58,992 bases of DNA from Fusobacterium sp. FSA-380-WT-3A (GCF_012843705.1 NZ_JABAFQ010000012.1:1-58992); one strand, 5' to 3'; positions 28,009 to 37,298 are shown, numbered from the stretch's first letter. Notes: a model not told the origin generated them from the sequence alone. Numbers and translations are program-made.

Positions 28009-29544
28009 TTATCTTTCTTCCATATTTTTTACTGTTGAATAAGTTAATCCTTTTATATTTTCTAATGTTGGTTTTCCTGTAAATAATGAAGCTATTAAAG
28101 AAACTACTACGTTACTTCCAATTATTAATAAAGAAATTAAGAATTCAAATATTTTTGGAGTAGTGTATTCTGGTATCAATTTTGTTAATAATCCCATTGG
28201 GTTTCCTAAATAAGTAGCTACTAATACAGAAGCTATAAATCCTACCCAAACAGCTTTTGTATTTACTTTATCAAAGAAGATTCCAACTAAGAATACCCCA
28301 GCTATTGGACCTCCTAATAATCCTGTAATTGCTTGGAAGTATAAGAACATATCTCCTTGTCCAGCATATAAGAAATGTACTGCTAATATTGTACTGATAA
28401 TTCCTACTACCCAACTTGAACCTTTTGCAAAATTAAGTTTTTGTTTGTCTGACATATCAGGTCTTAATTGTTCTAATATATCTGATGTCATACAAGTTGA
28501 TACAGAGTTTAAACTAGAAGATACTGTTGATTGAGCTGCTGCAAATATAGCTGCTAATACTAATCCTGAAATTCCTGTAGGAATATATTTAATTACAAAA
28601 TAAGGTAATATTGCATTTCCATTTATTGTTTCTGGTAATTTATTTCCAAAATTAAAGAATACATAAAGAGCTGAACCCATTCCAACAAATATAAAGATAC
28701 TTGTTAATAATAATGGAATATTGATAAATAAACTTTTCTTAGCTTCAGCTTCATTTTTTGTTGTATTATATCTTTGAACTATATCTTGGCTTCCTACATA
28801 TGAATAAATAGAGTTTACAAGTCCTCCAATTAACATAGCCCATAAACTTGTTTTTGCTAAATCAAAAGAGAAGAAATCAGCGTTTAAAATTAATCCACCA
28901 TCTGATAACGCTTTAAATCCTTGTCCTACACCTTCTGGAGCTGCAGAGAATCCCATTATTATTATTAAAAATGCTCCAACTAATAATACTATAGTTTGAA
29001 TAGCATCAGACCATAAAACAGCTTCTATTCCTCCCATTGATGTATAAGCAACACAGAATACTGCTACACCAACAGTTAATACTACTGGATTAAGACTTGG
29101 TAATGCTTGTTGTAATGCTAATGTTGGTAAATATAATACAACTGCCATTCTTATTATATGGAATAATATAAAAGCTAAACTTCCTATTATTCTAAATTTG
29201 TTATCAAATCTTTTTCCTAAATATTCATAAGCAGTAGTTACATTTACTCTTCTGAAAAATGGAACAAATACTAAAGCAGCCCATAAAACCATTAAAATAA
29301 TTCCTATAGGTGCCATTCCTAAAAGCCATCCACCTCTAAATACAGAAGCTGGTATTGCTATGAAAGAAATTGAAGAAAGAGCTGTTGCATAAATACTACA
29401 AGCTGTTACCCATGCTGGAACTCTTCCACCTGCTTTGAAATAATCATCTGTAGAAGTAGTTCTTCTTGCAAAATAAACTCCAACCATAAACATACCGATA
29501 AAATATAATGCTATTACAACCCAGTTAAACCAATGCCAAGACAT
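28009..29544 (-). CDS. Sodium/solute symporter (SSS family), probable sialic acid transporter
   Basis: This 511-residue protein has about thirteen membrane helices and the SSS signature around GGIEAVLWSDAIQTIVLL; YFKAGGRVPAWVTACSIYATALSSISF covers the Na+/substrate helix 1. Many SSS members in nan clusters carry N-acetylneuraminate into the cell with Na+. The divergent position opposite nanK-yhcH-nanE-nanA and the matching operator in both promoters support sialic acid as substrate here, though this is inference from context. ATG follows GGAGG. Confidence 0.85.
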   Translation of the reverse strand: MSWHWFNWVVIALYFIGMFMVGVYFARRTTSTDDYFKAGGRVPAWVTACSIYATALSSISFIAIPASVFRGGWLLGMAPIGIILMVLWAALVFVPFFRRVNVTTAYEYLGKRFDNKFRIIGSLAFILFHIIRMAVVLYLPTLALQQALPSLNPVVLTVGVAVFCVAYTSMGGIEAVLWSDAIQTIVLLVGAFLIIIMGFSAAPEGVGQGFKALSDGGLILNADFFSFDLAKTSLWAMLIGGLVNSIYSYVGSQDIVQRYNTTKNEAEAKKSLFINIPLLLTSIFIFVGMGSALYVFFNFGNKLPETINGNAILPYFVIKYIPTGISGLVLAAIFAAAQSTVSSSLNSVSTCMTSDILEQLRPDMSDKQKLNFAKGSSWVVGIISTILAVHFLYAGQGDMFLYFQAITGLLGGPIAGVFLVGIFFDKVNTKAVWVGFIASVLVATYLGNPMGLLTKLIPEYTTPKIFEFLISLLIIGSNVVVSLIASLFTGKPTLENIKGLTYSTVKNMEER

Positions 29545-29584
29545 AATTGACCTCCATAATTTTTATTTATTTTTGTTTTTTATT

Positions 29585-29598
29585 TGTTCACGAGAACA
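29585..29598. promoter_or_regulatory. Operator at the symporter promoter
   Basis: TGTTC-ACGA-GAACA is a palindrome with a 4-base centre located a few bases past the predicted start point of the symporter promoter. It differs from the nanK-side site only in one symmetric base pair. Confidence 0.8.
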
Positions 29599-29613
29599 TA
29601 CGATACATTAATT

Positions 29614-29642
29614 ATGATAATTTATTTTCTTTATTTTGTCAA
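29614..29642 (-). promoter_or_regulatory. Promoter of the symporter gene
   Basis: TTGACA (29637-29642) and TATCAT (29614-29619) with a 17-base spacer on the minus strand. The leader to the ATG is about 60 bases. Confidence 0.75.
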
Positions 29643-29845
29643 CTGTTTTTTTTGAAACAGTTGTTCTTTTTTAGAAAAAAAATATTTTTTTTATACATTT
29701 TCTTTTGGAATTATTTAATTTTTTCATTTTATTTTTCTTTTTTTAGTCTTAATATTTATAAATAATTATATGATTCTCTTATCTTATTTTTTAGAATAAA
29801 ATAAACTTTTTTTAAAAAATATGTACTAAAAAAAATAAAAAACCA

Positions 29846-29874
29846 TTGACAAATATTATATAAAAAGTTATTAT
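29846..29874 (+). promoter_or_regulatory. Promoter of nanK-yhcH-nanE-nanA
   Basis: TTGACA (29846-29851) and TATTAT (29869-29874) with a 17-base spacer on the plus strand. The 390-base gap between the divergent genes otherwise holds only AT-rich sequence. Confidence 0.82.
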
Positions 29875-29879
29875 TGTAT

Positions 29880-29893
29880 TGTACACGAGTACA
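29880..29893. promoter_or_regulatory. Operator at the nanK promoter
   Basis: TGTAC-ACGA-GTACA overlaps the predicted start point of the nan operon. It matches the site at 29585-29598 in length, centre and outer bases, so one repressor probably controls transporter and catabolic genes. Confidence 0.82.
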
Positions 29894-29935
29894 TAATTTT
29901 TTATAAATTTTCTAAGGACTAAAGGAGAAAAATCA

Positions 29936-30847
29936 ATGAAAAAAATAGTCGGTATTGATATTGGTGGTACAATGATAAAATATGGACTTTTATCTATTGA
30001 AGGAGATATTTTAGAAAATGGTGAAATAGAAACAGAAGCTTCTAAAGGAATTGATGTACTTTTTGGAAAATTATGTAATATTGTTTCTAAATATTTAAAA
30101 TCAAATGATATCCTTGGTATAGCTGTTTCTGGTACTGGTCAAATAGATGGTAGTATTGGAAAAGTTATTGGTGGTAACCCAATTATCCCTGGATGGATAG
30201 GAACTAATCTTGTTGAAAAACTAGAAAATCACTTTAATCTTCCTGCTGTTTTAGAAAATGATGTTAACTGTGCAGCTCTTGGTGAAAAGTGGCTTGGAGC
30301 TGGAAAAGGACAAGATAATTTTATCTGTGTTACAATAGGAACTGGAATCGGTGGAGGAATTGTTTTAAATGGCGATATATTTAGGGGTTCTTCCTGTGTT
30401 GCTGGTGAATTTGGACATATTCAAATTGAAAAAAATGGTAAAGAGTGCTTATGTGGAAAAAAAGGTTGTTATGAAAGATATGCTTCAGCAACAGCTTTAG
30501 TTTCACTAGCTAAAGAAAAAACAGGTAAAATTTATAATGGAAAACAAATTTTTGATAGAGAAAGAAAAAATGAACCTGTTTTCGTCGAAGTCATAAAAGA
30601 ATGGGTAGATTATTTTACTGATGGACTTAGTACTATAACTTATATTTTTAATCCAACTCTTATTATTATTGGTGGAGGAGTTACTAAACAAGGAGATTAT
30701 CTTTTAAACAAATTTAAAGATAGTTTAGATGCTAAACTTGGAGTAAATTATAAGAAAAACTTAGAAATAAAATTTGCTGAACTAGGAAATAATGCTGGTA
30801 TGTTAGGTGCTGAATACTTATTACTTAAGAAAATTGGAATGTTATAA
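29936..30847 (+). CDS. nanK: N-acetylmannosamine kinase (ROK family)
   Basis: This 303-residue ROK kinase phosphorylates N-acetylmannosamine to the 6-phosphate, the second step of sialic acid breakdown. ATP-binding DIGGTMIKYGL is at residues 8-18, the catalytic LENDVNCAALGE near 102, GTGIGGGIV near 132, and the ROK zinc motif CLCGKKGCYERYAS near 176. Context with nanE and nanA makes ManNAc the likely substrate rather than glucose. AAAGGAG precedes ATG and the operon promoter lies 60 bases upstream. Confidence 0.92.
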   Translation: MKKIVGIDIGGTMIKYGLLSIEGDILENGEIETEASKGIDVLFGKLCNIVSKYLKSNDILGIAVSGTGQIDGSIGKVIGGNPIIPGWIGTNLVEKLENHFNLPAVLENDVNCAALGEKWLGAGKGQDNFICVTIGTGIGGGIVLNGDIFRGSSCVAGEFGHIQIEKNGKECLCGKKGCYERYASATALVSLAKEKTGKIYNGKQIFDRERKNEPVFVEVIKEWVDYFTDGLSTITYIFNPTLIIIGGGVTKQGDYLLNKFKDSLDAKLGVNYKKNLEIKFAELGNNAGMLGAEYLLLKKIGML

Positions 30848-30878
30848 TTTCAATTAATATATAAAGGAGTGATATATT

Positions 30879-31334
30879 ATGATATATGGAGAAATTAAAG
30901 ATTTAGCTCAATACAAAGGAATTTCAAAAAATTTAGATACTGCTATTGATTATATTTTATCTGGAAAATATAAAGATGGAGTTGTTGGTAAAAATGTTAT
31001 AGATGGAGATAATGTATATTTTAATCATCCTGATTATCCTATGACAAAAGAAGTTAAAGATGCTTTCTTTGAAGGTCATAAACAATATATAGATATCCAT
31101 GTTGTTATAGATGGAGAGGAAAATTTAGGATTCACTCCTAACCCTGAAATGAAATTAACTAAAGAATATGATGCTGAAGGAGATTATGAATTATTTGAAG
31201 GAGAAGTTAAAAACTTTTTCCATTTAACTCCTGAAAGATTTGTTATGTTCTTCCCTAACGAACCTCATATGGCTCTTGTAAAAGTTAATGAAGTTAAAAA
31301 AATTAGAAAAGTAATTTTTAAAGTTTTAGTATAG
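30879..31334 (+). CDS. YhcH/YjgK/YiaL family protein (NanQ-like)
   Basis: This 151-residue protein belongs to the YhcH beta-barrel family. FEGHKQYIDIHVVIDGEE carries the conserved histidines and acidic residues that bind metal in the family, with FFPNEPHMAL near the end holding another. In E. coli the homologue in the nan operon has been proposed to speed up anomer conversion of sialic acid (NanQ). The location between nanK and nanE supports that role. SD AAAGGAG is followed by ATG. Confidence 0.9.
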   Translation: MIYGEIKDLAQYKGISKNLDTAIDYILSGKYKDGVVGKNVIDGDNVYFNHPDYPMTKEVKDAFFEGHKQYIDIHVVIDGEENLGFTPNPEMKLTKEYDAEGDYELFEGEVKNFFHLTPERFVMFFPNEPHMALVKVNEVKKIRKVIFKVLV

Positions 31335-31363
31335 TTTTAAATTAATATTTGGAGGCATTAATT

Positions 31364-32038
31364 ATGAGTAAATTTGAGGATGTTAAAGGAAAATTAATAG
31401 TTTCTTGTCAAGCTCTTCCTGATGAACCATTACATAGTTCTTTTATAATGGGAAGAATGGCTTATGCTGCTTTTGTTGGTGGAGCTTCTGGAATCAGAGC
31501 TAATACTGTTTCTGATATTCAAGAAATCAAGAAAAATGTTTCTCTTCCTATCATTGGAATTATAAAAGAAGTTTATGGAGATAATCCTGTTTATATAACT
31601 CCTACAATTAAAGAAATTGATAAATTAGTAGCTGAAGGTGTAGATGTTATTGCTGTTGATGGGACAAAAAGAGAAAGACCTGATGGAAATACTTTAGAAG
31701 AACTTATGAAGGAAGTTAAAGCTAAATATCCTAATCAATTATTTATGGCTGATATTTCTTGTGTAGAAGAGGCTGTTAATTGTGAAAAATTAGGTTTTGA
31801 TATAGTAGGAACTACTCTTGTTGGATATACTGAATATACAAAAGGAAATAATCCACTTACAGAATTAGAAAAAGTAATTAAAGCAGTTAATATCCCTGTA
31901 ATTGGAGAAGGAAATTTAGATACTCCTGAAAAAGCTAGAAAAGCTTTAGATTTAGGAGCTTATGCAGTTGTTGTAGGAGGAGCTATCACTAGACCTCAAC
32001 AAATCACTAAAAAATTCGTAACTGAAATGACAAAATAA
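31364..32038 (+). CDS. nanE: N-acetylmannosamine-6-phosphate 2-epimerase
   Basis: This 224-residue TIM-barrel enzyme converts ManNAc-6-P to GlcNAc-6-P. It opens with [19 protein letters not shown] and contains [20 protein letters not shown] with the catalytic lysine, [24 protein letters not shown] and [14 protein letters not shown]. The ATG at 31364 was chosen because TTTGGAGG lies in front; an in-frame TTG upstream falls inside that SD. It lies 29 bases after yhcH. Confidence 0.95.
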   Translation: MSKFEDVKGKLIVSCQALPDEPLHSSFIMGRMAYAAFVGGASGIRANTVSDIQEIKKNVSLPIIGIIKEVYGDNPVYITPTIKEIDKLVAEGVDVIAVDGTKRERPDGNTLEELMKEVKAKYPNQLFMADISCVEEAVNCEKLGFDIVGTTLVGYTEYTKGNNPLTELEKVIKAVNIPVIGEGNLDTPEKARKALDLGAYAVVVGGAITRPQQITKKFVTEMTK

Positions 32039-32059
32039 AAATATATTAAGGAGGAAAAA

Positions 32060-32974
32060 ATGAGTATCGAAAAATATCAAGGAATTATACCAGCTTTTTA
32101 TGCTTGCTATGACAAAGAAGGAAATATCAGTGTTGAAGGAGTTCAAAAATTAACTCAACACTTATTAGACAAAGGTGTTAAAGGTGTTTATGTTGGAGGT
32201 TCATCAGGAGAATGTATCTATCAAAGCGTTGAAGAACGTAAAGTAGTTTTAGAAAACGTTATGAAAATAGCTAAAGGAAAAATGACTGTAATAGCTCACA
32301 TTGCATGTAACAACACTAAAGACAGCCAAGAATTAGCAGCCCATGCTGAATCTTTAGGAGTAGATGCTATAGCAGCTATCCCACCTATTTACTTCAAATT
32401 ACCTGAGCACGGAATTGCTAAATACTGGAACGATATGTCAGCAGCAGCTCCTAATACAGATTTCATAATTTACAATATTCCTCAATTAGCAGGAGTATCA
32501 TTAACAATGTCTCTATTAAAAGAAATGATGAAAAACCCTAAAGTAATAGGAGTTAAAAACTCATCAATGCCAGTTCAAGATATCCAAATGTTCAAAGCTG
32601 AATTAGGAGAAGGAAAAGTTGTATTCAACGGTCCAGATGAACAATTACTTTCTGGTTTAGCTATGGGAGCTGACGGAGGAATCGGGGGAACTTACGGAGT
32701 TATGCCTGAATTATACTTAAAAATAGAAGAATTATTCAAAAAAGGTGAAATTGCAAAAGCAAGAGAAATCCAATATGATGCTTGTTCAATAATCTATGCT
32801 ATGTGCGGATGTAAAGGAAATCTATATGCAGTAATGAAAGAAATCTTAAAATTACGTGAAGGTGTTGATTGTGGAAGCGTAAGAAATCCATTACCTGAAT
32901 TAGTAGAAGAAGATATGCCAAAAGTAAAAGCTTGTGCTACAATGATAGATGAAGCTATAAAAAAATATTGCTAA
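32060..32974 (+). CDS. nanA: N-acetylneuraminate lyase
   Basis: This 304-residue class I aldolase splits N-acetylneuraminate into pyruvate and ManNAc. The Schiff-base lysine is in VIGVKNSSMP near residue 165, the catalytic tyrosine in DFIIYNIPQ near 137, and the substrate loop is GGSSGECIYQS. It ends the nan operon with AAGGAGG before ATG and a terminator after. Its codons are visibly less AT-biased than those of neighbours (more C-ending codons), as expected for a highly expressed gene or a recent acquisition. Confidence 0.96.
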   Translation: MSIEKYQGIIPAFYACYDKEGNISVEGVQKLTQHLLDKGVKGVYVGGSSGECIYQSVEERKVVLENVMKIAKGKMTVIAHIACNNTKDSQELAAHAESLGVDAIAAIPPIYFKLPEHGIAKYWNDMSAAAPNTDFIIYNIPQLAGVSLTMSLLKEMMKNPKVIGVKNSSMPVQDIQMFKAELGEGKVVFNGPDEQLLSGLAMGADGGIGGTYGVMPELYLKIEELFKKGEIAKAREIQYDACSIIYAMCGCKGNLYAVMKEILKLREGVDCGSVRNPLPELVEEDMPKVKACATMIDEAIKKYC

Positions 32975-32982
32975 TTAATTTT

Positions 32983-33013
32983 AAAAGAGGTTAATATATT
33001 AACCTCTTTTTTA
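32983..33013 (+). terminator. Terminator of the nan operon
   Basis: AAAAGAGGTTAAT / ATTAACCTCTTTT form a 13-bp perfect stem with a two-base centre, followed by further T residues, 9 bases past the nanA stop. Confidence 0.9.
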
Positions 33014-33028
33014 TTATCAAAATAAAAA

Positions 33029-33052
33029 AGAAGACACTAAATAGTGTCTTCT
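33029..33052 (-). terminator. Terminator of the DUF3798 ABC operon
   Basis: AGAAGACACTA / TAGTGTCTTCT with a two-base centre and a following T-run on the minus strand, directly behind the small membrane-protein gene. Confidence 0.88.
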
Positions 33053-33058
33053 AATTTT

Positions 33059-33430
33059 TTATCTTCTCTCTTTAGTATAAGTTATCCATTTTTCATCATT
33101 GTTTAATAATTTTATAAGGTCTAAATTTTCTCTTTTTCCTATTTTCGCCTTGAATTTTTTAGTAATTTCTTTTGTTTTACCTTGTTCATCTTTATATTTA
33201 ATTACAATAATATGATTTACTCCTTTTATATCTACTGCTGCTTTTTTAGTAGCTCTTATTTTTTTAAAAGGTGCTTTATCTATACTATATTGTATCTCTT
33301 TAGGAATTCCTTCCATTCCTTTTCTTCCTGCACTTAATATAGCCTTATGAAGTTTTCCAGTAAAAAATAACATTACTGATATCAATAATGTGATAAATAA
33401 TACAACTATCCAACTAATTACTCTTTTCAT
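33059..33430 (-). CDS. Small membrane-anchored protein of the ABC operon
   Basis: This 123-residue protein is not recognised with certainty. Residues 5-24 form one hydrophobic helix (ISWIVVLFITLLISVMLFF), and the remainder is a basic, beta-rich domain (AAVDIKGVNHIIVIKYKDEQG...) that should face one side of the membrane. Its ATG overlaps the stop codon of the permease by one base, so it is translationally coupled and belongs to the transporter. It may be an accessory subunit or assembly factor. Confidence 0.75.
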   Translation of the reverse strand: MKRVISWIVVLFITLLISVMLFFTGKLHKAILSAGRKGMEGIPKEIQYSIDKAPFKKIRATKKAAVDIKGVNHIIVIKYKDEQGKTKEITKKFKAKIGKRENLDLIKLLNNDEKWITYTKERR

Positions 33431-34542
33431 TATTTATCACCTTCCACATTTTGATAACTTCCTTCTATAGCATTTCTTCTTTGTTCTTCTTGTTCTTTTT
33501 CTCTTATTCTCTGATGTAGTACTAATGTTAAAGCAACAACTCCATAAGACACAAATACTCTAAAATATTCTCCTATATAAGCTGAACCCATCAAATTTTT
33601 TCCGGCATTTGGAGACACTATAAATAGCATATGGAATAAGAATACTCCACTAATAGCATTTATTATATTAGCTTTAGAAGCACTAGCTCCTCCAACTAAT
33701 AAAGCTGCTATTGAAAACATTCCTATTTGTTCATGACTATTATAAGTATTCATTGTTCCCATATTTTGAAGATATATTATTTGACCAAAACCAGCTAATA
33801 TAGTTGAAATCACAATAGCTATTACTCTTGTTCTATCTACATCAATTCCAGCTGTCTTAGCTACTTCAATATCTTGACCTATAGCTCTCATATCTTGTCC
33901 TAATTTTGTTTTTCTAAACCATACTGTAAAAAGACCCAAAAGTCCAATTAATAAAAAAGTAAATATAGGAATTTCTATTTGTCCTATTTTTAATGTTAAA
34001 AAACCATCTAATACTTTTCTAATGTCTATTAAATCTATAGCATTTCTTACTCCATATCCTCTAGATAATAATAATTTTTTATCTGTAAGAGGTATTATTT
34101 TTCCCATACCATATAAAACTATTAATTGATAAACTCCATTGATAAAGAAACCTAAAATCATAGATGTTATCATTTCTCTACCTTTGGCTCTATTAAGAAT
34201 AGTTCCTCCTACTATTCCTAAAATTATTGATAGTGGTACTGAAATTATTGCTGCTAAGAAAATACCTTGCATTCCTACTATTTGCCAATCAGTTATAAAT
34301 ATTAAAGCTAATTGCCCTGCCATAGCTCCAAGAACGATTCCAAAATTTAATCCCATTCCTGCTACAACTGGAATTAATAAAGATAAAACTAAGAAAAGAT
34401 TTCTTGACAGTCTTTCTACCATTTCTTGAGCTGTAGATATAACTCCTAATCCTGACAATGGAAAAGCTATAACAATTAATGTTAACATTATTATAGGAAC
34501 TATATTACTTAATAAAATTTTTGATAAATTATTTTTTTTCAT
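33430..34542 (-). CDS. ABC transporter permease 2
   Basis: This 370-residue protein is an integral membrane permease of the BmpA/ribose-type family (branched-chain amino acid/sugar permease fold). It has about nine hydrophobic segments and the conserved cytoplasmic loop VWFRKTKLGQDMRAIGQDIEVAKTAGIDVDRTR, where the EAA-like Gly contacts the ATPase. The C-terminal tail (RIREKEQEEQRRNAIEG) is charged and longer than in permease 1. It follows permease 1 with a one-base gap; both should form a heterodimer. Confidence 0.9.
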   Translation of the reverse strand: MKKNNLSKILLSNIVPIIMLTLIVIAFPLSGLGVISTAQEMVERLSRNLFLVLSLLIPVVAGMGLNFGIVLGAMAGQLALIFITDWQIVGMQGIFLAAIISVPLSIILGIVGGTILNRAKGREMITSMILGFFINGVYQLIVLYGMGKIIPLTDKKLLLSRGYGVRNAIDLIDIRKVLDGFLTLKIGQIEIPIFTFLLIGLLGLFTVWFRKTKLGQDMRAIGQDIEVAKTAGIDVDRTRVIAIVISTILAGFGQIIYLQNMGTMNTYNSHEQIGMFSIAALLVGGASASKANIINAISGVFLFHMLFIVSPNAGKNLMGSAYIGEYFRVFVSYGVVALTLVLHQRIREKEQEEQRRNAIEGSYQNVEGDK

Positions 34543-34543
34543 A

Positions 34544-35569
34544 TTATAATTCCCCCTTTCTTGTCAATGCATATAATATCATTCCATTTGATACTATTAT
34601 TCTTATTGTTTCTGACATATCTGTTTTTATTATTGCATTTACAACACTTGGAGTCATTGTTAATATTCCTTGAAATAAAAATGTTCCTATTATTACATTA
34701 ACTATAGTAGCTCTATTGACTGAAGCTCCCCCTATTAATATTGCTGCTATAGCTGGGAAAGCCATATAGAATGGTGCTAAATATAATTGTACAAATCCAA
34801 AACTTTGTTCATATATTATAATTCCCACTGCTGCTAAAACACTAGAAAAGATAACTGATTTTATTCTTTCTTTATCTATATTTATCCCTGTAGCCTTTGA
34901 AAACTTCTCATTTGTTCCAACAGCTTTCATAGCTAATCCTGATTTTGTTTGGAAAAATATCCAAATAAATAGAGCTATTATAGCAAAAATGATTATTTCT
35001 CCTATAGGTAATTTAAGTCCTTCAAGATGTAAGGCTTTTTCTAAAGCTCCATGCCAATAATTTTCAACACTAACTGTTGTACGTAGTCCTTCTCCTCCAT
35101 AAGCCCATATCATATCTGGACTTTTAAATGGTAGAATTAGCCACATAATACACATTAAAGCAACTGATGAAAACCCAATATATGTAGCTATCATCATTTC
35201 TCCACCTTTAACTTTATTTAAAATTATTCCATAAAGCCATCCAAATATAACTCCAAAAAAAGCTCCCACAATTATGGCTACTAAAAACCCTTTCATTCCT
35301 ACAAGGCCTAATTCAATACTTATTACAGCTCCTAAAAGCCCCGCTTCAACTCCTAAAGGCATTCCAAAGTTTAATCCTGTTCCAGCTTGTATCATAGGTA
35401 CTAATGATAATACTAGAACTACATTCATCCCAAATCTTACAAGAGTATCACTTAAAGCAGCCCCAATATTTAAACCTATAAATGGACAAACTGCATACAT
35501 ACTTATAAGAAATAATCCTATAATTATTCTTGGCCATCCAAAAGTATTTATATATTTTTTTAAATTCAT
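34544..35569 (-). CDS. ABC transporter permease 1
   Basis: This 341-residue permease is a homologue of its neighbour with the same loop, IFFQTKSGLAMKAVGTNEKFSKATGINIDKER, and about nine membrane segments (GMNVVLVLSLVPMIQAGTGLNFG early). Its ATG overlaps the ATPase stop by one base. The pair, together with the ATPase and binding protein, gives a complete importer. Substrate is unknown. Confidence 0.9.
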   Translation of the reverse strand: MNLKKYINTFGWPRIIIGLFLISMYAVCPFIGLNIGAALSDTLVRFGMNVVLVLSLVPMIQAGTGLNFGMPLGVEAGLLGAVISIELGLVGMKGFLVAIIVGAFFGVIFGWLYGIILNKVKGGEMMIATYIGFSSVALMCIMWLILPFKSPDMIWAYGGEGLRTTVSVENYWHGALEKALHLEGLKLPIGEIIIFAIIALFIWIFFQTKSGLAMKAVGTNEKFSKATGINIDKERIKSVIFSSVLAAVGIIIYEQSFGFVQLYLAPFYMAFPAIAAILIGGASVNRATIVNVIIGTFLFQGILTMTPSVVNAIIKTDMSETIRIIVSNGMILYALTRKGEL

Positions 35570-37164
35570 TAATTACTTCCTCCTATTCCTGTCATATATT
35601 TACCAAATTCTATTATATTTGCTTTTGGAGATAATATTCCAGCTACTTTTCCTTCATTTATTACAGCTATTCTATCACAAATAGATCTTAATTCTTCTAC
35701 TTCTGAAGAAGTAATTATTATTGTTGTCTTCTTTTCTTTATTATATTTTTTTAATATATCTAAAACTAATTTTTTAGCTCCCACATCTATCCCTCTTGTT
35801 GGCTCTGATACAAACATTAATTTAGGGTCCATTGTAAAAGCCTTTGCTAAGCATACTTTTTGTTGATTTCCACCACTTAACTCTTGTACTCTTTGCTTAG
35901 AGCTCATACATTTAATTTCTAGTTGTTCCACATATTTTTTTGCATTTTTTTCTATTTCCTCTTTATCTATACATCTTAAACAACCAAATTTTTTCTTTAA
36001 AAATAATTCTTTTATTTGAATTGCTGGATAGGCTATATTCATTTCAATAGATTTATCTAAAAGTAATCCGACACCTTTTCTATCTTCAGATACAAAGAAA
36101 ATTCCCTTAGATAAAGCATCTGTGGGGTCATTTAATTTTATATCTTGGTTTTCAAAAGTAACTTTTCCTGTTGAATAATATAGTCCCATCACTCCATTAG
36201 CAACACCTATTTTTCCTTGTCCAGCCATTCCAGCTAATCCCAAAATTTCTCCTTCACGAACTTTTAAATTTAGTTTTTTGACTAATTCTCCAGGCATATC
36301 TACTGATAAATTTTCTATATTTAATATAACTTCTGAATCATCTACTTTTAAATGTTCTTCTTGAATTTTCTCACTTTGTTTATCTTCTATATTTCTTCCT
36401 ATCATCCAGTTAGTTATTTCGTCAACATTTGTGTCTTTTGTTGCTACAGAGTTAATCATAACCCCATCTCTTAATACAACTACTTTATCACAAGCTTCTA
36501 TTATTTCGTTTAATCTATGTGTTATAAAAATGATTGAAATTCCTTTTTTAGCAAGCAACTTTATTGTTTTAACTAATACTTCAGCCTCTCCCTCAGTTAA
36601 TACTGCTGTTGGTTCATCTAAAACTAATAATTTAATTTTTTCTCTTTCTATTTCTCTAGCAATTTCTGTAAATTGCATATGAGCTACTGGCATTTCTTGG
36701 ATATATTCATCACTATTAATTGTAATACCTAAATTCTCAATAGCTATTTCAGCTCTTTTTTTGATTTCATTTTTATCTAATACTTTTATTCTCTCTCCAA
36801 ATAGTAATTCTAGAAAGCTTTGTCTAGTACTTTCTCTATTAAGAACAATATTTTCTCCAGCTGAAAATCCTGGTATCAATGAAAATTCTTGATGAACCAT
36901 TCCAATTCCAGCTTCCAAAGCATCAAATGGACTATTAAAATTAATTTCTTTTCCTTCTAATTTTATTTTTCCATTATATCCACCTGTTTCTTTTATTACT
37001 GGCATTCCAAATATAATTTTCATCAATGTTGATTTACCAGCACCATTTTCTCCTACTAATCCTACTATTTCTCCTTCTTTTATTTCTAAATTGATATCTT
37101 TTAAAACAGTATTTTCTCCAAAAGATTTAGATAGATTAGATATTTCTAGTAATGTTTTACTCAT
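35569..37164 (-). CDS. ABC transporter ATPase with two nucleotide-binding domains
   Basis: This 531-residue protein has two fused ABC domains as in sugar and nucleoside importers (MglA/RbsA type). Domain 1 has Walker A GENGAGKSTL and Walker B LLVLDEPTAVL, with VAHMQFTEIARE in place of a canonical LSGGQ signature. Domain 2 begins near residue 270; it has GMAGQGKIGVANG instead of a normal Walker A, but a normal signature LSGGNQQK and VSEPTRGIDVG. Such asymmetric, one-site ATPases are typical of this type. The start is ATG at 37164 behind GGTGGG. A terminator separates it from the binding-protein gene. Confidence 0.92.
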   Translation of the reverse strand: MSKTLLEISNLSKSFGENTVLKDINLEIKEGEIVGLVGENGAGKSTLMKIIFGMPVIKETGGYNGKIKLEGKEINFNSPFDALEAGIGMVHQEFSLIPGFSAGENIVLNRESTRQSFLELLFGERIKVLDKNEIKKRAEIAIENLGITINSDEYIQEMPVAHMQFTEIAREIEREKIKLLVLDEPTAVLTEGEAEVLVKTIKLLAKKGISIIFITHRLNEIIEACDKVVVLRDGVMINSVATKDTNVDEITNWMIGRNIEDKQSEKIQEEHLKVDDSEVILNIENLSVDMPGELVKKLNLKVREGEILGLAGMAGQGKIGVANGVMGLYYSTGKVTFENQDIKLNDPTDALSKGIFFVSEDRKGVGLLLDKSIEMNIAYPAIQIKELFLKKKFGCLRCIDKEEIEKNAKKYVEQLEIKCMSSKQRVQELSGGNQQKVCLAKAFTMDPKLMFVSEPTRGIDVGAKKLVLDILKKYNKEKKTTIIITSSEVEELRSICDRIAVINEGKVAGILSPKANIIEFGKYMTGIGGSN

Positions 37165-37237
37165 TAATCCCACCTTTCATTTTTAAAATACTTAAATAAA
37201 ATTTATAAATATTTTATTTAAATTTTTTAAAAATTTA

Positions 37238-37280
37238 AATATGACAAATATAGACTAAGTCTATATTTGTCATATTTTTT
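37238..37280 (-). terminator. Intra-operon terminator between binding protein and ATPase genes
   Basis: A 19-bp near-perfect inverted repeat (AAATATGACAAATATAGAC and its complement) ends in T residues on the minus strand. It lies between the binding-protein gene and the ATPase gene of one transporter, so most transcripts should stop after the binding protein and fewer continue. Confidence 0.85.
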
Positions 37281-37298
37281 TGTTTTTATTATTTTTTA

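Noticed and set aside
29547-29765. 72-codon Phe-rich frame between the nan units
   Set aside because: It overlaps the symporter promoter and operator, has no SD and reads as translated AT-rich noncoding DNA.
35274-35684. 136-codon plus-strand frame
   Set aside because: It is antisense across the permease/ATPase gene junction and has no features of its own.
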